A stretch of 64,000 nucleotides of DNA. Source: Aptenodytes patagonicus. Taxonomy: Eukaryota > Chordata > Aves > Sphenisciformes > Spheniscidae. The stretch covers positions 2,547,001 to 2,611,000 of the forward strand of contig NC_134970.1 in NCBI RefSeq assembly GCF_965638725.1. Direction: 5' to 3'. The notes beneath the pieces are model-generated. The model was not told the DNA's origin and did not search any database. It saw nothing but the letters and a program-made list of their open reading frames with translations. Positions 22,432 through 35,800 of this stretch are shown here, piece by piece (positions within the stretch are counted from its first letter, which is position 1; each line of letters starts with the position of its first letter). The position numbers were made by a program, and so were the translations under genes.

Positions 22432-23612
22432 GAAATTACTTTGTGTATTAGAGGCACAGGTCTGTCCCACCTTGCTGCAAAGTAGACCTGCACTCTGCAG
22501 AAAACTGGTATTTTTCCAGCAAAATAAGCTTCTGCAGCAGAGATTTGAGACACAAGAGGCAGGTATCAGAGAGCAGTTGCTGCCTTGCCCACTGCGGGTG
22601 CCCAGCCTGCTTCAAGGCGTTACCATTTAGGCTGCTACGATTTGAGCTATTTTACCAATGAGTAAGAGCATCCTGGCTTTCCAGCTCTTGAACCTCTACG
22701 GCAGCTGTTTTTAGAGGAGACGTAGGACGTAACCAGCACTGGGGAAGCGGCTGCCTGAGCCTGCTCCTCGCCCTGGGCCCCGGGGAGCGCAGGGATGCTC
22801 CGTCCCCGCCGGAGCTCACCCCAGGGACAGCGGGGTTGGTTGGCCCCAGCTGACTTCCAACATAGCACAAAATGGCTCAGTTGAACATCAAACCTCACCG
22901 CAAATAATTAATTCCTTGAAACCTAAACAAAGAGAATCCAAAATGACAAAACCCTGACACCATTTCCCCACCGTGCTCTGAAAAAGACATATTGAAAAAC
23001 TGAGATGGGGGAAAGCCAGTAATAATAACGACGACGATCCAACCCATAATCTCAATCTTAAATCCTCTTTCCCAGAGACAGTTGGAGGCCCACCCTCTCC
23101 AGGAAAACGATGAAGATTAAGCATTTTTAAATCAGGTCATTGCAAGGGAAGTTTATGCTCTACTGAATCCCGTTATTACTGGTAGGTGTGTGCAAGCCAA
23201 GGGTGGGGAAGCGCGGGGCTCTGCCTGCGGCCGGTGCTATTCAAAGCACCACAGTCAAGTCACTTTTCTTCAGATCCCCCTTATCGCCGTGCTCTGGACA
23301 ATGCTCCTTCCCCGCTGTAATCAAGCATCCCGGTGCCTGTGAATGACATGGCGTATTTCTGCATCCCGCAGATTCTTCCTCACCCACTTACCGGTGCCGG
23401 CCGCTAGTCAAAGAAAATTCCCAAGGATCCCCCAAAATTCCCGAAGCTGGTGCCGCCTGCCGAGGAAGGCACCCGCAGGTGATGCTCCTCCTCTCTCATT
23501 CAAACACAGGCACCCGCACTCGCAGACACACGCGCTCGCTCAGGCAGACACACTCGCTCTGTACACCAGGTACCGGCGTCCATAGGTCAGTATTTCCACC
23601 ATACCCAAAACA

Positions 23613-23618
23613 TTTATT
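23613..23618 (-). terminator. SRGAP2: SRGAP2 polyadenylation signal AATAAA
   Basis: An exact AATAAA on the minus strand. Within about 200 nt upstream are several UGUA motifs of the CFIm type (TACA on the plus strand, about 23700-23800). A GU-rich stretch lies downstream at about 23508-23575. Cleavage is expected near 23590-23600. Confidence 0.8.
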
Positions 23619-25131
23619 TCTCCAAAACTATTGCTAATGACAATGGATACATTTTGTTGCCCCAGTATGGATTTAACATTTCCAACACATATACTCCTAA
23701 TACTGTACAATACTGTACCAAAAGGAAAAAAAGGATGTACCTCCATATTGTACAGAGTTATATATACAAAGTACAATTTTACACAGTTTAATATATACAC
23801 CATATATATATTGGTGTAGAAGACATGAAACAATGGAAACTGTTTTAGCAAGAACATTCCATCCCACCATTAAACGACTGCTGTTAATAAAAACCCAAAA
23901 CCCTACGCACCGTACGAGCCCGAGCCCACTATTGCAGGACTGAGGTTTCAGACCAACAGAGAAAACGAAGATTTCTAGACTTTGCGACCGAACTTTCCTA
24001 CGTTACAGCAGAACCATGACATCACTGCGATCCTTTAAAACGCGTCAGAGATGGTTTTCAGTAATTGCCCTATTTTGGCTACATAGAGCTGGTCTTTTGA
24101 AGAACCTGCTGCTCACAAGTATTGCTCCAGCAGTTTGGCACACGCACGCGTCCAATCCCATTGGACTTCGGTTATTCAAATTACAGGACTCTGCCTGGAG
24201 AGAAAGGCTGGTGAAGTCCGCTTCAGAAGTAAGGTTACTATAGTGCCTTTAAAAGGAAGGGTCCATCTATTACTTCCATTGCAAACTGCTAAATATTTAC
24301 CCTGTATGAAGCTTGGTATATCAAGTATTAGTACAGTAGGGAGCTGCCCTCCCTCTCCGCCTTCACCTCTTTTTGGCCCAGCGTTGAAAAACCACTCTCT
24401 CGTCTCAAACTACGTTATAGGAAGCACAAAATATAACAGGAAAAAAACCACCAAACAAACTTACATTTTCCAGGCCTTGAATTGCTGTTTTGGCATCTCT
24501 AGATCTACCAAAATAGACTCCTAGAACCAAGCCTGGAAAATAATTCATCTGCCTTCTGGCGGGGCGGTCAGCAGAGGCGAGCGATTGAAACCGCCGCCGC
24601 TTGTGCGTGACGCAGCCGCCGGACCATCCCGGGCCCGTCGGAGCCTCGGAGGGCACAAGGCGGTGGGTCAAGTATTATTTTTTTCAAGTACCAGGTTGTT
24701 GCACACACAGAGAGACAAGCAGAAAGCTGATCCAGAGAGAGGATTATCTTCGAAAGCGATACGTAAGCTCAAACCCCAAAGTTCAGTCCAGAGCGCCAGT
24801 AAGTGCTGGGCGTTTTCGCAGACCCGGAGGCTGGAAGCATCCCGCAGGGAACGGCGTTCACCCAGGAGAGAACATCGCTCCCTTCCACGAAGGCCCCTAG
24901 TGCTACCGGTCCGCTAAAGAAACAGCTTTACGTCTATAACTGCATTTGTGGGATGTTAGCCAAGGCCAGATAAGCCCACAAAAAGGCTCATTATTTTTGT
25001 GAAAACTAAAAATCTCAAAATAAATAAATACCCAGCTTGTTAAACTCATTTTCTGTTCTGGACAGGCTCATTAGTGATGGGAGTGCCCAAATGCTTCTGT
25101 TTTCCTTTTAGGTTTGGGTTTTTTGGTTTGG

Positions 25132-25147
25132 TTTTTTTTTTTTTTTT
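25132..25147. repeat. 16-nt T run (A run in SRGAP2 mRNA)
   Basis: A homopolymer inside the 3'UTR. On the transcript it is oligo-A and could prime oligo-dT internally. Confidence 0.9.
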
Positions 25148-25578
25148 AAAAAGCAGTTTTCCTAGCTTGTGGTTCATAGGCCAGTGAGTAAATGTATTTA
25201 CACTTCGCAGCACACCCCTATACAGTCGAGGCGTGATCCTGCCAAGCGCAGGTACCCCAGACCTGGCCCACTAAACCAGCACCACACACTTGAACTCAGA
25301 GGGGTAACGGGCAGAGGCTGCTCCTGCCCTCAACCTAAGCCTGTGCTCGCCGATGTGCTGGATAGGGGCCAGACAGCTCAACGTCTTACCGAGCCGAGCA
25401 GACAAATTTTCTCGATGGGTATTTTTCCATCATTATCATTGCCTTACTAGCAAACTATGCCCTGCTGAGAGCATAATCTCCTTTAAGTGTTCCCTCAATA
25501 CGTATTTCATCAGGCGACAGAGCATTCCAGTCTATCAGGTACACATATGTAAAGGATCTGAAGTGCTAACTAGAGACA

Positions 25579-25584
25579 TTTATT
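25579..25584 (-). terminator. SRGAP2: Possible alternative SRGAP2 poly-A signal AATAAA
   Basis: An exact hexamer within the 3'UTR. A second copy lies at 26298-26303. Whether either is used is unknown. Confidence 0.3.
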
Positions 25585-28061
25585 TCTATTGAAGAACATC
25601 TCTCAAATGCTTAACAAATCCCCAAATCTATACAATGTTCAACTGAATTTGAGGTTTTGACACACAGAAGAAGAGAAATAAGGCAGCAAACTCCATCTGC
25701 AACGACCTCTTTTGTCTTAATATTGCTAGAGCTCTTCCAAGCGCGCAGGCGAACAGCCGAGCGACTGCTCACCCTGTACCAAGTGCAAGGTGGAGAACTG
25801 TAACAGATGGAATTTCTTGCCAAACTCTGAAGTGTTTTGATTCGGTAAATAAATTTATGAGAACTCGGTTATCTTAACCTACTTTTGTGCAAGAACAATC
25901 TTGCCTTAAAAAAAAAAAAAAAAAATCTCAACACAAACTCCCAAACCCAACATATGAGGTATTCATCACAGGAAACCCAAAGACTCTTTTTGAACAGGTA
26001 TCAAAATACATACATATACAACAATTTTTTTCTGCTGTCACAGTGCACTCTAATTATTTAATCACTTTCATTGCAACAAAATATCCAATACAGATAAAGT
26101 GAGAGAGTTTGATCATGTCCCACCGCTTTGACATGAAGAACAAATTTACAAGTTATAAACTGCGAGCCTTTGGATTACCTTAGAGAGGCAGAAATTTAGC
26201 AATCGTTAAAGCACACTGCTCAATTCCCAACTAGGGAAATAACACATAAAAGGTTAGAGCTTCAGAAACTATTAAGATTGATCACCTAAAATCGTATTTT
26301 ATTTTAAAAGTTTTGCTTTGGATTATTTCAATCCAACATCTGATGAACAAGAATCCTTTGTTCATACAAAGCACTATCAAACAGACATACGTTATTCCAG
26401 TTATCAAACACTTCTTGTCTTTATATTTGACACAAACATTACATAAAAGTCATGAAAGAGAATTTCCATGGAAGAGCTAATATTTCTTCTGAATATGAAG
26501 ATATGAAGTAACATTGATACCTCCCCAAGCAAACCACTGTGTCGTACTTGTCCACTCTACGTTGGTCTCTTCTACAAGATGCCCACTGGTTTTGCAGGGA
26601 GTGGTGCCGACATTTCCAGTTTCCCCTTCCCACCTCTCCTGCAATGACCGGTCATAAAACACTTGTGGCAAATGTCCTCTCAGCCTTGTATGTTCACAGA
26701 GTGAAGCAGACAAGCTAAAAGTTTCCTTTTTTTGTTGTTTTTTTTGTTTGTTTGTTTTTTTTTCATTCTCCTGTGTGTGTGTGCGTGTGTGAACTTTCTG
26801 CTGGCTGGCCAGACCCGGAGCACGCGGAAGAGGAAGGACGATCTTCAGCCTGCCATATTGCTTGCTGTAAGTGTAAGTGTCAATCACAGTGCACACCAAA
26901 ATTCCAGTTGAGTTGCTCGATACACAGGTTATCCTGCTAAGCATATTCCCCTTGACAGTAGGATTGTCCCAGAGCTGTGGATGCTAGAGATAAGCACAGT
27001 AATTCATATACAGACAGTTGCTGTTACAGTAACCTGAAGTCTTTTTTATCTCTTAATTTCCATTCATACTTCAGACCTCAAAGATAGAAAAGAGCATCTC
27101 CTCCAAATGTGCTGTGCGTGGCTGGACACTTAATTCTTAGAAACATGAATGCTAGGCATAAAAATATAAAAGGAAATAAGGCATTACAAATGAGTCGAAG
27201 TAAATTTACAGAGATCCTGCTCTTGACACAGATTAACTTTGGCCGTTTATGACCAAAGAAAACAAACCCAAAAACTCCCTACTTAAAGTAAATGCCAGAA
27301 AGTTCTGCCTGAGCAAAAAATTACAAGTTTAATTCTATTTTTCCCCAAAAGAACAAGTGATTCCTTGGTGGTAGAAGTCCATCAGAACCTGAGAGCAAAG
27401 GTCGCTGGTCACACTGTTGGGGATCTTCCCCTGCGAGAGGAACAGGGTAAGGTCCAGTGACAGTCACACACGTACCGCAGTGCTTCCCAAGGGGAACTGC
27501 TGCTACAGATCAGCTAAGGAAAAACGAATAATAGGAGTGTTCTCACTGAAATCTTTCTGGTGTTCCCCAGTTTTCATATGTTCTTAATTTAGGGCACAGA
27601 GAAAGTTGGGTCTTTTCAAAAACCATCATTAATATGGATATATTACATCTGTAGAGATGGGGGTGTGCGTGTGGGGATGGACAGGGACACAGTCAAACCC
27701 TGTTCATTTCTCTGAGTAACACCCTAAATGTATCAGAAAAGTACACTGAAGAAACTGTTCTTAGAAATGTAAGTTCTGTTTCTTCTTTTTTAATTGCTAA
27801 GTGCCAATTAAAATGACATTGCAGTCACAAGGAAGCTAAGTGTGAGAAACCCACAAATTTAAAAGAAACTCAGCTAAACGGGAGAGGAAAATGACTTTTC
27901 TTATCTTGTCCTTGCCTGAATTTATCTGATGAAAACATAAGATGTGCAGCTTTTCTTTAAATCCCAGAAAAGTTTGGGAACAAGGTGAACTGAGGGTCAG
28001 CCAGAGTCTCCTCTCTTGCAGGACCACGAGATCTTCTTTACCGTTGTAAGTGGCACATGCC

Positions 28062-28078
28062 TTTTTTTTTTTTTTTTT
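28062..28078. repeat. 17-nt T run (A run in SRGAP2 mRNA)
   Basis: A second homopolymer in the 3'UTR that reads as oligo-A on the transcript. Confidence 0.9.
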
Positions 28079-28947
28079 AAATTAAATAAATGTTAGCATT
28101 GTGGAAAATTCTCAGCAGAGTACAAAAGAGTTCATGCAGCCTGCTAGCGGCTGAAGCATTTGCTGCCTACCATATAAATACAAATACTAAGAATTCATTC
28201 ACATGTCTGCGGAGTCCTACGGAGGCATGCCAGTCTACCAGCGAACACGTAGGCAAGCCACTCCAGAAGCTGCATGCTGCCACGTCACCATCCCCAGCAG
28301 CGTTTCCTACACCGCTCTATAAGAGCAGAGATCCCTAAAGCAGTTCATAGCGGTCACAGCCACTGACCGAAGCGTTTGCAACCAGAAAGAGGGAGAAGAT
28401 ACAAAGCTTGAGAACTTCTGACTGAAGTTTTTACAGTGCTTGTAACTGGGATTTTGGTAAGGATCCATCTTGATATATGATCAAAACAAGAACGTGTGCG
28501 TTAGTAAATGAACTCCCATCAGAGTACGCTTAGTTTTCAAAAGTTAACTTGTTTTTACATTCAGTCTCCCGAGACCACACACCACATCATAGCCTACGGG
28601 CTGAAAATTACACTGAAAAACAATAAAGCTGTTTTTCAATATGGGAGAGCAAAGGGGGAAGTCAGCTAGATTGTCCATAAGCAACAACTGGGCTCGCTCT
28701 TATGCTCCTAAACCTCAGGAACATGTTTGTTTATATTTGCACAGACACATATTACGTATAACTCCACAAAATCTAAGAGTGTTCCAGAGTAAACTAGTTT
28801 TCATGACAAGTGTCGACTAAAGGATGAGGCTGGATGGCCAAGAGCTTTGGCCCTGGGGGGAGGAGTGGGGGAGCAAACAAACAAAACCAGAGGATGTGAT
28901 GGAAGTCGAGACAGACCCTTAACCACCGTGGCACCAGCGGGCGACGT

Positions 28948-28968
28948 AGTAATAATAATAATAATAAT
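28948..28968. repeat. (AAT)n microsatellite in SRGAP2 3'UTR
   Basis: About six tandem AAT/TAA units. Confidence 0.9.
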
Positions 28969-29463
28969 GCACAAGAAACAGGCATGTCCAAGCTCCACGT
29001 AAACAGTGGCACCAAAACATGCAATAGACTAAAATCTATCCTATTGTTTCCCTGTGATAAATGAAACACAGAATATATAAGTCACTACACCAGTATTCAA
29101 AACATGATGCTACTGAATATTTCTTTCAGTGGCCAAACACTTGAACAAGGCATCAACTAGAAACCAAGATCCAGCTCATCGCTTTTTGTGTGTTTTCCTC
29201 CTCAGCTTCACAGTGACCCGATATTGGCTTTCCTAAGTGTGGCATGAACTGTTTTGCCTCACGAACATCACTGATGCGGGTACATGGGACGAGGTTGTTA
29301 CCACCTAGTTCACTCCCAGGAAGTGCTCCCAGCAGTAAGTAGCAGTTCACAACTAACCTTCAGCAGAAGTTCAAAAATTAGTTAAATAGGAATTTTAATG
29401 TTTTTGACAGAGTCTCTTCATCTGAAACAGTACAGTTGTATCCACAGAGCAGCATCAAGTTTA

Positions 29464-29847
29464 TCAGACAGTACAGGACTTGTCAGTAGGCTGCTGAGAT
29501 GCAGAGGAGGCAACGCCGGGGCTCGTGGCGTTTGTTTTGGGGAAAACTGTAGGCTTCGGCCGAGTTGCCGGAGGTTTCACCTGGGTGGCCATTTTGACCG
29601 ACTTCACTGGCCTGAAGGTGCACGGTATGTCGCCGGCTGTGCTAGCACTGCGCTGGAAAGCTGGTTCAGTGTCCTTGAGGATCTGAGTGTGCAGAGGGCT
29701 GGAAGGTTCCGAGGTGGGGGCCACCACTGGAGACGTTTTCAAAGGCTCCAGGGTGTCGAGGACAACATCTGGCGTGTGCTTTACGCTGCTTTGCCTTTCC
29801 AGCTCCCGCAGCTCGTTCAGAGCAGAGTTCATAGTAGCTTCAATATC
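29464..29847 (-). CDS. SRGAP2: SRGAP2 last coding exon (visible residues 594-720 and stop)
   Basis: It reads [20 protein letters not shown], then [20 protein letters not shown] and [20 protein letters not shown], and ends TDKSCTV with its stop at 29464-29466. The acceptor is TTGCAG|GAT. A conserved helix is followed by a basic, Pro-rich tail. Confidence 0.96.
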   Translation of the reverse strand, partial: DIEATMNSALNELRELERQSSVKHTPDVVLDTLEPLKTSPVVAPTSEPSSPLHTQILKDTEPAFQRSASTAGDIPCTFRPVKSVKMATQVKPPATRPKPTVFPKTNATSPGVASSASQQPTDKSCTV

Positions 29848-32800
29848 CTGCAAACACGAAAGAGAAACCAAGTGAATAACAGAACCCAGACACATAAATA
29901 CAGAGATAAAAGTCAGTCTTTTGAGAACGGCGTATTTGTTTTCAGCCTGTAAACACCAACACTCAAATCAACTAGCAGGTCAAGAACCTTTAGGTGTCAA
30001 AGTGAAACCCATGCCAAACTACACAGCATTACATACTGAAGCCAATAAGCAGTAATATTTTCCATCAACAGGGAGCAAAACAATTGCTAGCACTTTCTCG
30101 ATGCTAATCTGGTCCTTACACTGCTTGGACTTCAAAGGCGAGTACAATCCCAAATGCAGCAACGAACAGAAAAGCATGCGATTCAAAGTATTAGGATCCA
30201 TTCTTGTACTTTATTTGGCACGTGAGATTCAGGAGAGTAAATTCTTGAAGAAAGGATTGATGATTGTGACACTGGCTGATGGGCCACACCAAATGCTGAA
30301 ATCCTTGTGTGCTCTTGCTGCCTCATTGGTTTTCCTGCTGTCCGAGTTGTCTTCCCTTCCCAGAAAGGTATTACACGGGACTCAAAACGTTAATGTTTTG
30401 GAAAACACAGAAGATATCAGAAACACATACAGAAATTCAAGTTGGCACTTCTCCTTCCTCTTATAAAATACTACAGTTATTCACAAATAAATATAAAGAG
30501 AACTTTGAGATAAAAACGTGGCTTTTTTTGTTCTCAGCTGTAGCAGGACCTCCATGTTTGCTACAGCCTGCGCTGTGGAGCCCACTGGTGCACAGAATTC
30601 ACTGGAGAGCAGAAGAGCTCAGCCTTTCTGTGACTCACAGTTTGGCTACAGCTTTTTTGCTTCCTTAGAGGTTTTTCAGGGGGTGGGGAAGGTAAATCAG
30701 TCAAGGAATGGTGGAAGAAACCAGAGGCAGTAATCTGACACCCCCGAGTCTATCTTGAGGCCAAGCAGATTTTACTTATGACGTTAGGGAAAATATGTAA
30801 AATGCATGATGATTATTAGATGGTGTTTGAACAGATACTATGGGGCAAAGAGAAACACTAATTTAACACAGCTTTTCTCCCCCCCCCCCCCCCCCTTTTC
30901 TTTTTCTCCCCAGACTCTTCTCCAGTGAAAACAATGGAGTTAACGTTCTGGCAGGATGAGGAGACAGAACAACTGCAGTTAGAGCTTAATTGAAAAAACA
31001 AAGAAACTGATCTATGTCAACCAAAGCCTTGGAAGGACAATGAAATATGAAGACAACAAGAACCGTATATTATAATTCCACTAGAATAAATGGGCTAAAG
31101 ATACTCATAACGGTAAAATACAACTTTCCATCAGAGTACGTATCAGATTTTTATTTGGACCTTATTTATTGCTTGACCTTGCTTGTTTTGTCAATAAAAA
31201 TTATGTTTAATTTTCACGTATCTTCCCCCAGCTCTTTAGAAACCTACAAACTCCTGAACCAGGCAAAGAAGTCAGGTCTCCCAGGGCTGGCTTTGTAATC
31301 CGAGACCCAAGCATTCCTTGGCTTTAGATAGATCCATCGCATACTGAAAACAGTTGGTATAGGCAACATACATGTGCAGGCACATCTAACCACTTGGAGT
31401 GGGAGAAAGGGAAGATCCTTCATGGCAGAGGGAAATCTGTAACATTTACATCATTCACCCCATTAGTAGCTGTCACTTGTTCAAATCTAAGTTTGACTGT
31501 CAATTTTTTTCTGTTCTACTTGTGAAACCACAGATGCACGGATGCAAAGACACCACTTGCGTTTTTGTTAACGACAGTCGCTGCTGAGGCAGCTTACGGT
31601 CCCAGACACAGGGACGGGCCAGATCTCCGCATATAGAGATGCCGAGAATATGCACAGAGATGAAAGAATCTGTAATAAACCAGCCTGAGTCAAAATTAGC
31701 AAAGATGAAGAAAAACACTAAGAACACCTTTCCCTTTAAGCTGCACAGAAGGAATTTGAGAAGACGGTTTCCTTGTTGTCTGGTCAGTGTGTGGAGTCAG
31801 TACCAAAAGCAGAGCAATTTGCAAAGTTAAAACACAGCTGCATACGCATCGGTAGCCTGCTCTCATTCCAAGGCACTTGTCTAAATAAATAACTAATGAA
31901 AACTAGCAGTATTATGTTCAAAGTGGGTTTCTAATCACACACTGAACCCTGTAAGCATATAAAGATGCCACTGTGAGCACTGTACAACTCAGCAGCCTGC
32001 TTTTATTTTGACTGTACTACTCCATATGCTTCCAATGTCTAACCACAGGCAAGTTTGCACAACTGACAGGAGAATGTTAAATTGACACTAAATACTTTAC
32101 TTTTCTCATGTCTTGAAGTTATGATTGTTTAATTTTTTGCTGACAGCTTTGGAATCTGTGTAACTTTCTGAAATGGACGTTTTTATTGTCGAAACTAAAT
32201 TCTGAATAATGAACAGGGCCAAGTTTTTATGGAGGAAGGACCTGACTGTTTATCTTCACTCATGAAAGCAGCCTCGGTGACTTACACAAAGTGAGGTTGA
32301 AAGACTAGACTCAAGCTGTGGAGTAAGTTAATATTGCATTGCAAGAAGGGAACAGATACAAGATTAAATCAGACTTCACATTGAAACATCTCATTGTATC
32401 CAACAACCTTTAAGTTTCCAAAACAAATCTTTAAGGCAGAGCACTCCTATTTACCTGTGCAATAACTTCAGGGTCCATGGGCCGATGGTTGTTGAAGCTC
32501 TTGGACCTCCCTGCTGTCACAGTTTTCCGGATCTGCGGGCTGTCTATCCTGTTCTTCAGAGACGAGTGCCGGCTGATAGAATTGAGGCTGCCGTGGCCAC
32601 TGATGGAGCATTTATCTGGAACCTCCTTGGGAAGACTTTGGCTCATAATGGGCTGAGATGAGGGTCTGGAACCGGCTATGGCTCCTGGGGAGGCTGGTTC
32701 TGCCATTGAACTACCTAGTCCATGGCTGTCACTTTGACGGAAGGCTCTTCTGATGCTGCCTGACTCTGGTTTCTTTCTTTGCCTTCAGTCACAAAAGCAA

Positions 32801-35800
32801 AACAAGTCAATACAAGCAGGTACACATAACGGGCTGTAATTTGAAGATATCCCCCCAAAACAACACACAGAGGACAATGGGAAGAGACATAAAGATACCC
32901 AGATTACAAATACACCCAGGATTTTAGGAGTCATTGTGAAACAGTAAAATTGTAAATCATTCCAGTTTAACACTTCTAACAACAGGACTGAGTTTCTGGC
33001 AGCTGTGCACATTCATAGCAAAAACAGAAAACTTGGATGGAACGTAATTAACTTGGTCAAGAAGAAAAGAATTTATAATTGAACAAAAAAAACACCCTCT
33101 GTGCCATCAACAGGTTTTGATGATGTGTTTTTATTACATTAGAAGAGCAGAGCTACAATTTTTGCCTGGAGGACACAGTATAAGTCTACTAAGCTCCTGG
33201 CCCAAGGCATCAAGTTACTATTTTCAGAGATTGGCAAGCAAAGAACCCCATAGTTTGGGGTTAATGATCATTTCCAATATTTGCTGGTGGTAACAGATGT
33301 TTCTTTTTCACTGCTTTAGCAGGACCATGAGGCATTATCTATGTAGGGCTACAGATACAACAAAAGATGATGTCAAATGGATGAGCTGGTCCAAACAATT
33401 TAGTTTCTACCCCAGCACCATGCGGTCTGACAGCACGATTCCATTCAAACCATATGAAGGCCAATGCAGCAGAATACTTTATGCCATAGGTCTGAAGCTT
33501 GGCATCCATTATACAGGGAAGGATCCATTTATATATAGCACCAGCCCCATGAATAACTGCAAGAAAGTGTTAACTCCAGTAGGATTTTGGCATCCAAATA
33601 ATAATTCAGTGGGTGGCACAACTGTCATTGCGAAACCATCTGATTTAATTTTGCCCAAGTCTGTTCACACATAGGTCAGAAGATTCATTCCTAAAGAAAA
33701 AACAACAAAATGAGTCTTATGCTACTATTGCTAAATATCAGTTTCCCTAGTAAAGGGAAAAAAAATGGAGTGGACATTACCGAGGCTTCTTAAAAACACT
33801 ACATACAACACTACCAAAACCAGCAGATGGTGAAGCTCCAACATAGCTCTGTTCATTATACAAATCTGTCCATAACTGGCAGAATGGCATACTTCATTGG
33901 CTCATACAATAAATACCACAAAAGAAAGCCCAGATCCCAAGCTGATGCAGATTAATATAGCTTCACTGATATCAGTGGAGCTCTGCTGATTCCCATAAAC
34001 TAAGGACCAGGCTCTGTGTAGGACATTAGCAGGTCCAAACCTTTAAAAAGGATGCGTTTCTGTTAGTGCCTTTATAGACTACATTCTGTTAAATTAACTG
34101 AAGGTTAAAAATATCCACTCCCAGAAAACTGCAATTATCATATTAATACCTTCACTGCACAATAGAGAGACGTGGGGTTTTTTAATACTAAGGAAATAAT
34201 CAGAAAAATATGGGGGATAAGTCTGCTCTAGAATAATTAAATAACAGATCAAGAAATTTAGTCTGTTACTAGCTTAATTCCCCAGTTTTTTTATTATGTT
34301 GAGTGTTGGCTAAAGTAACAATTTCTAGTTGAGGAGATCAAGTTAGAGCAACAGGGAGGTGTGTTGTTTCACCGCAAGCACGTGGTTAGTAACCTAAGGT
34401 GAGAAGTGCTGGAGAAACGAAAGAATGTTACAGGCAATGCCAGATGGCGGGACTTAAGGTATGTCATTTAGCACAAAACATGGCACTAGTTTCTGAAGAA
34501 GTTGTCCCCCACCCCATAAAACAAAACATGTTAAATGTAAACGAGACGTAACAAATCACAGAACGTAACAAGGAATGGGAACACACGATTACAAGAACTC
34601 ACTCCGCTATTCCCCTCCCTTTCTCTGTGCATTTAGCTTATAAAATAGGACATATTCAGGAAAACAGGAACAGACGGCACCTTGGGGATAGGGAAGATAA
34701 GCCAGTTGGATTTTAAATGAGCACTGGCCACACTGGTGACAGAGAGAGAGAGGACAGCAAAATGCAAGCAAGTTAGAAGAGGGGGAAGCAGAGAATAATG
34801 GTGGCAGCGCTCGTTAGTTAACCTTTTTCAGGGAAGGAAATCTTTTACTGGACTCGTCACCAAGATCTTTACAGTTAAGTAAAATAATGCAAGGCTGTTC
34901 TTACTTGTTGATGTTTGCAAGGTAAATATCTGCGACGTGACCCCCACTTGGGCAACCGGCACCAGCTCTAGCAGTCACTTTTTCTTCCGGTGGCTCAGAA
35001 TTTATTTCTATTTCAGACTTCGGACTGGATCTTTCAGAGATACCATCCTCACTAGGAAGGAGGAGGGAAGGAAATCACAACCAAAACAGGACCAACAGCA
35101 CTGAATTTCAAATACAGCACTGCGTATATAAACATACATATGGGACAACAGCACTGTACTAGCATCTTTCTCTTAAGAATCATTACGTATCTTTCAAATG
35201 AGAGCGCCTGACTTCTGTGAGCAACCTGGAGATCCCAGCTCTGCATCTTTAACAGGCTGGCAGCACCAGAACAGTTTTTACATCGCGCCTCCACATACGT
35301 GGACACCTACGCCTCTGCAGAGCTCTGCTTGTTTCAAGGGGACTCCCTTCTTGCAGGGAAGGTCAAAGGATGAACTCTCCCCACTTGGTGTCAACATCTT
35401 GACACAAACACTCCATTCCACACCTGAGTTTTAAGCAAGCCCATCTTGCAGATGGGCTTAAAGTGTAACATACGTGTCTTGAACGACGATATACTGATGA
35501 GGAATAAGGCCGTCAATTCCATTGTGGCGTCCCTCCCACCAGTCATCTGAGGCCCGCTGATAGAGTAAGAGAGAAGCTCCTTTTTTAAAGGACAGCTCTC
35601 GTGCAGTCCTGCCAATGTAGTCGAACTTCGCTATTGCTTCTATGGGCTCACACTCTAGGAGATAGAAGGGAATAAACAATAATTCACTAAACACTTGGGC
35701 TCAGGTAAGTATTCAACAGTTTAAACCTACCATAAAACAGCTTATGACAAGAGCATGGAAGAGGATAAATGTTGCTTCTTAAGGCAGCAGAGCGTTGAAG

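Larger units (their letters stand above)
17732..23594. other. Intergenic region between the SRGAP2 3' end and the IKBKE start codon
   Basis: About 5.9 kb of GC-rich DNA. It holds the unplaced IKBKE 5'UTR and promoter, minisatellites at 19305-19373 and 21478-21552, an (AAGCA)n run at 21586-21610 and a 23-A run at 22409-22431. Long open frames occur in several overlapping frames on both strands, as expected for stop-poor GC-rich sequence, and none resembles a known domain. Confidence 0.6.
23595..29463 (-). other. SRGAP2: SRGAP2 3'UTR (about 5.9 kb)
   Basis: It runs without an apparent further coding exon from the stop codon at 29464-29466 to the poly-A signal at 23613-23618. Further AATAAA hexamers at 26298-26303 and 25579-25584 could give shorter isoforms. 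It contains homopolymer tracts, a (TG)n run at about 26772-26791, an (AAT)n run at 28948-28968, a CpG-rich patch at about 24556-24665 and Pumilio-type motifs near its end. A spliced 3'UTR cannot be excluded from sequence alone. Confidence 0.7.

Noticed and set aside
33297-33674. 125-codon plus-strand open frame in an SRGAP2 intron
   Set aside because: No recognisable domain, no splice partners and no coding-like context. Frames of this length occur by chance in a 64-kb window.
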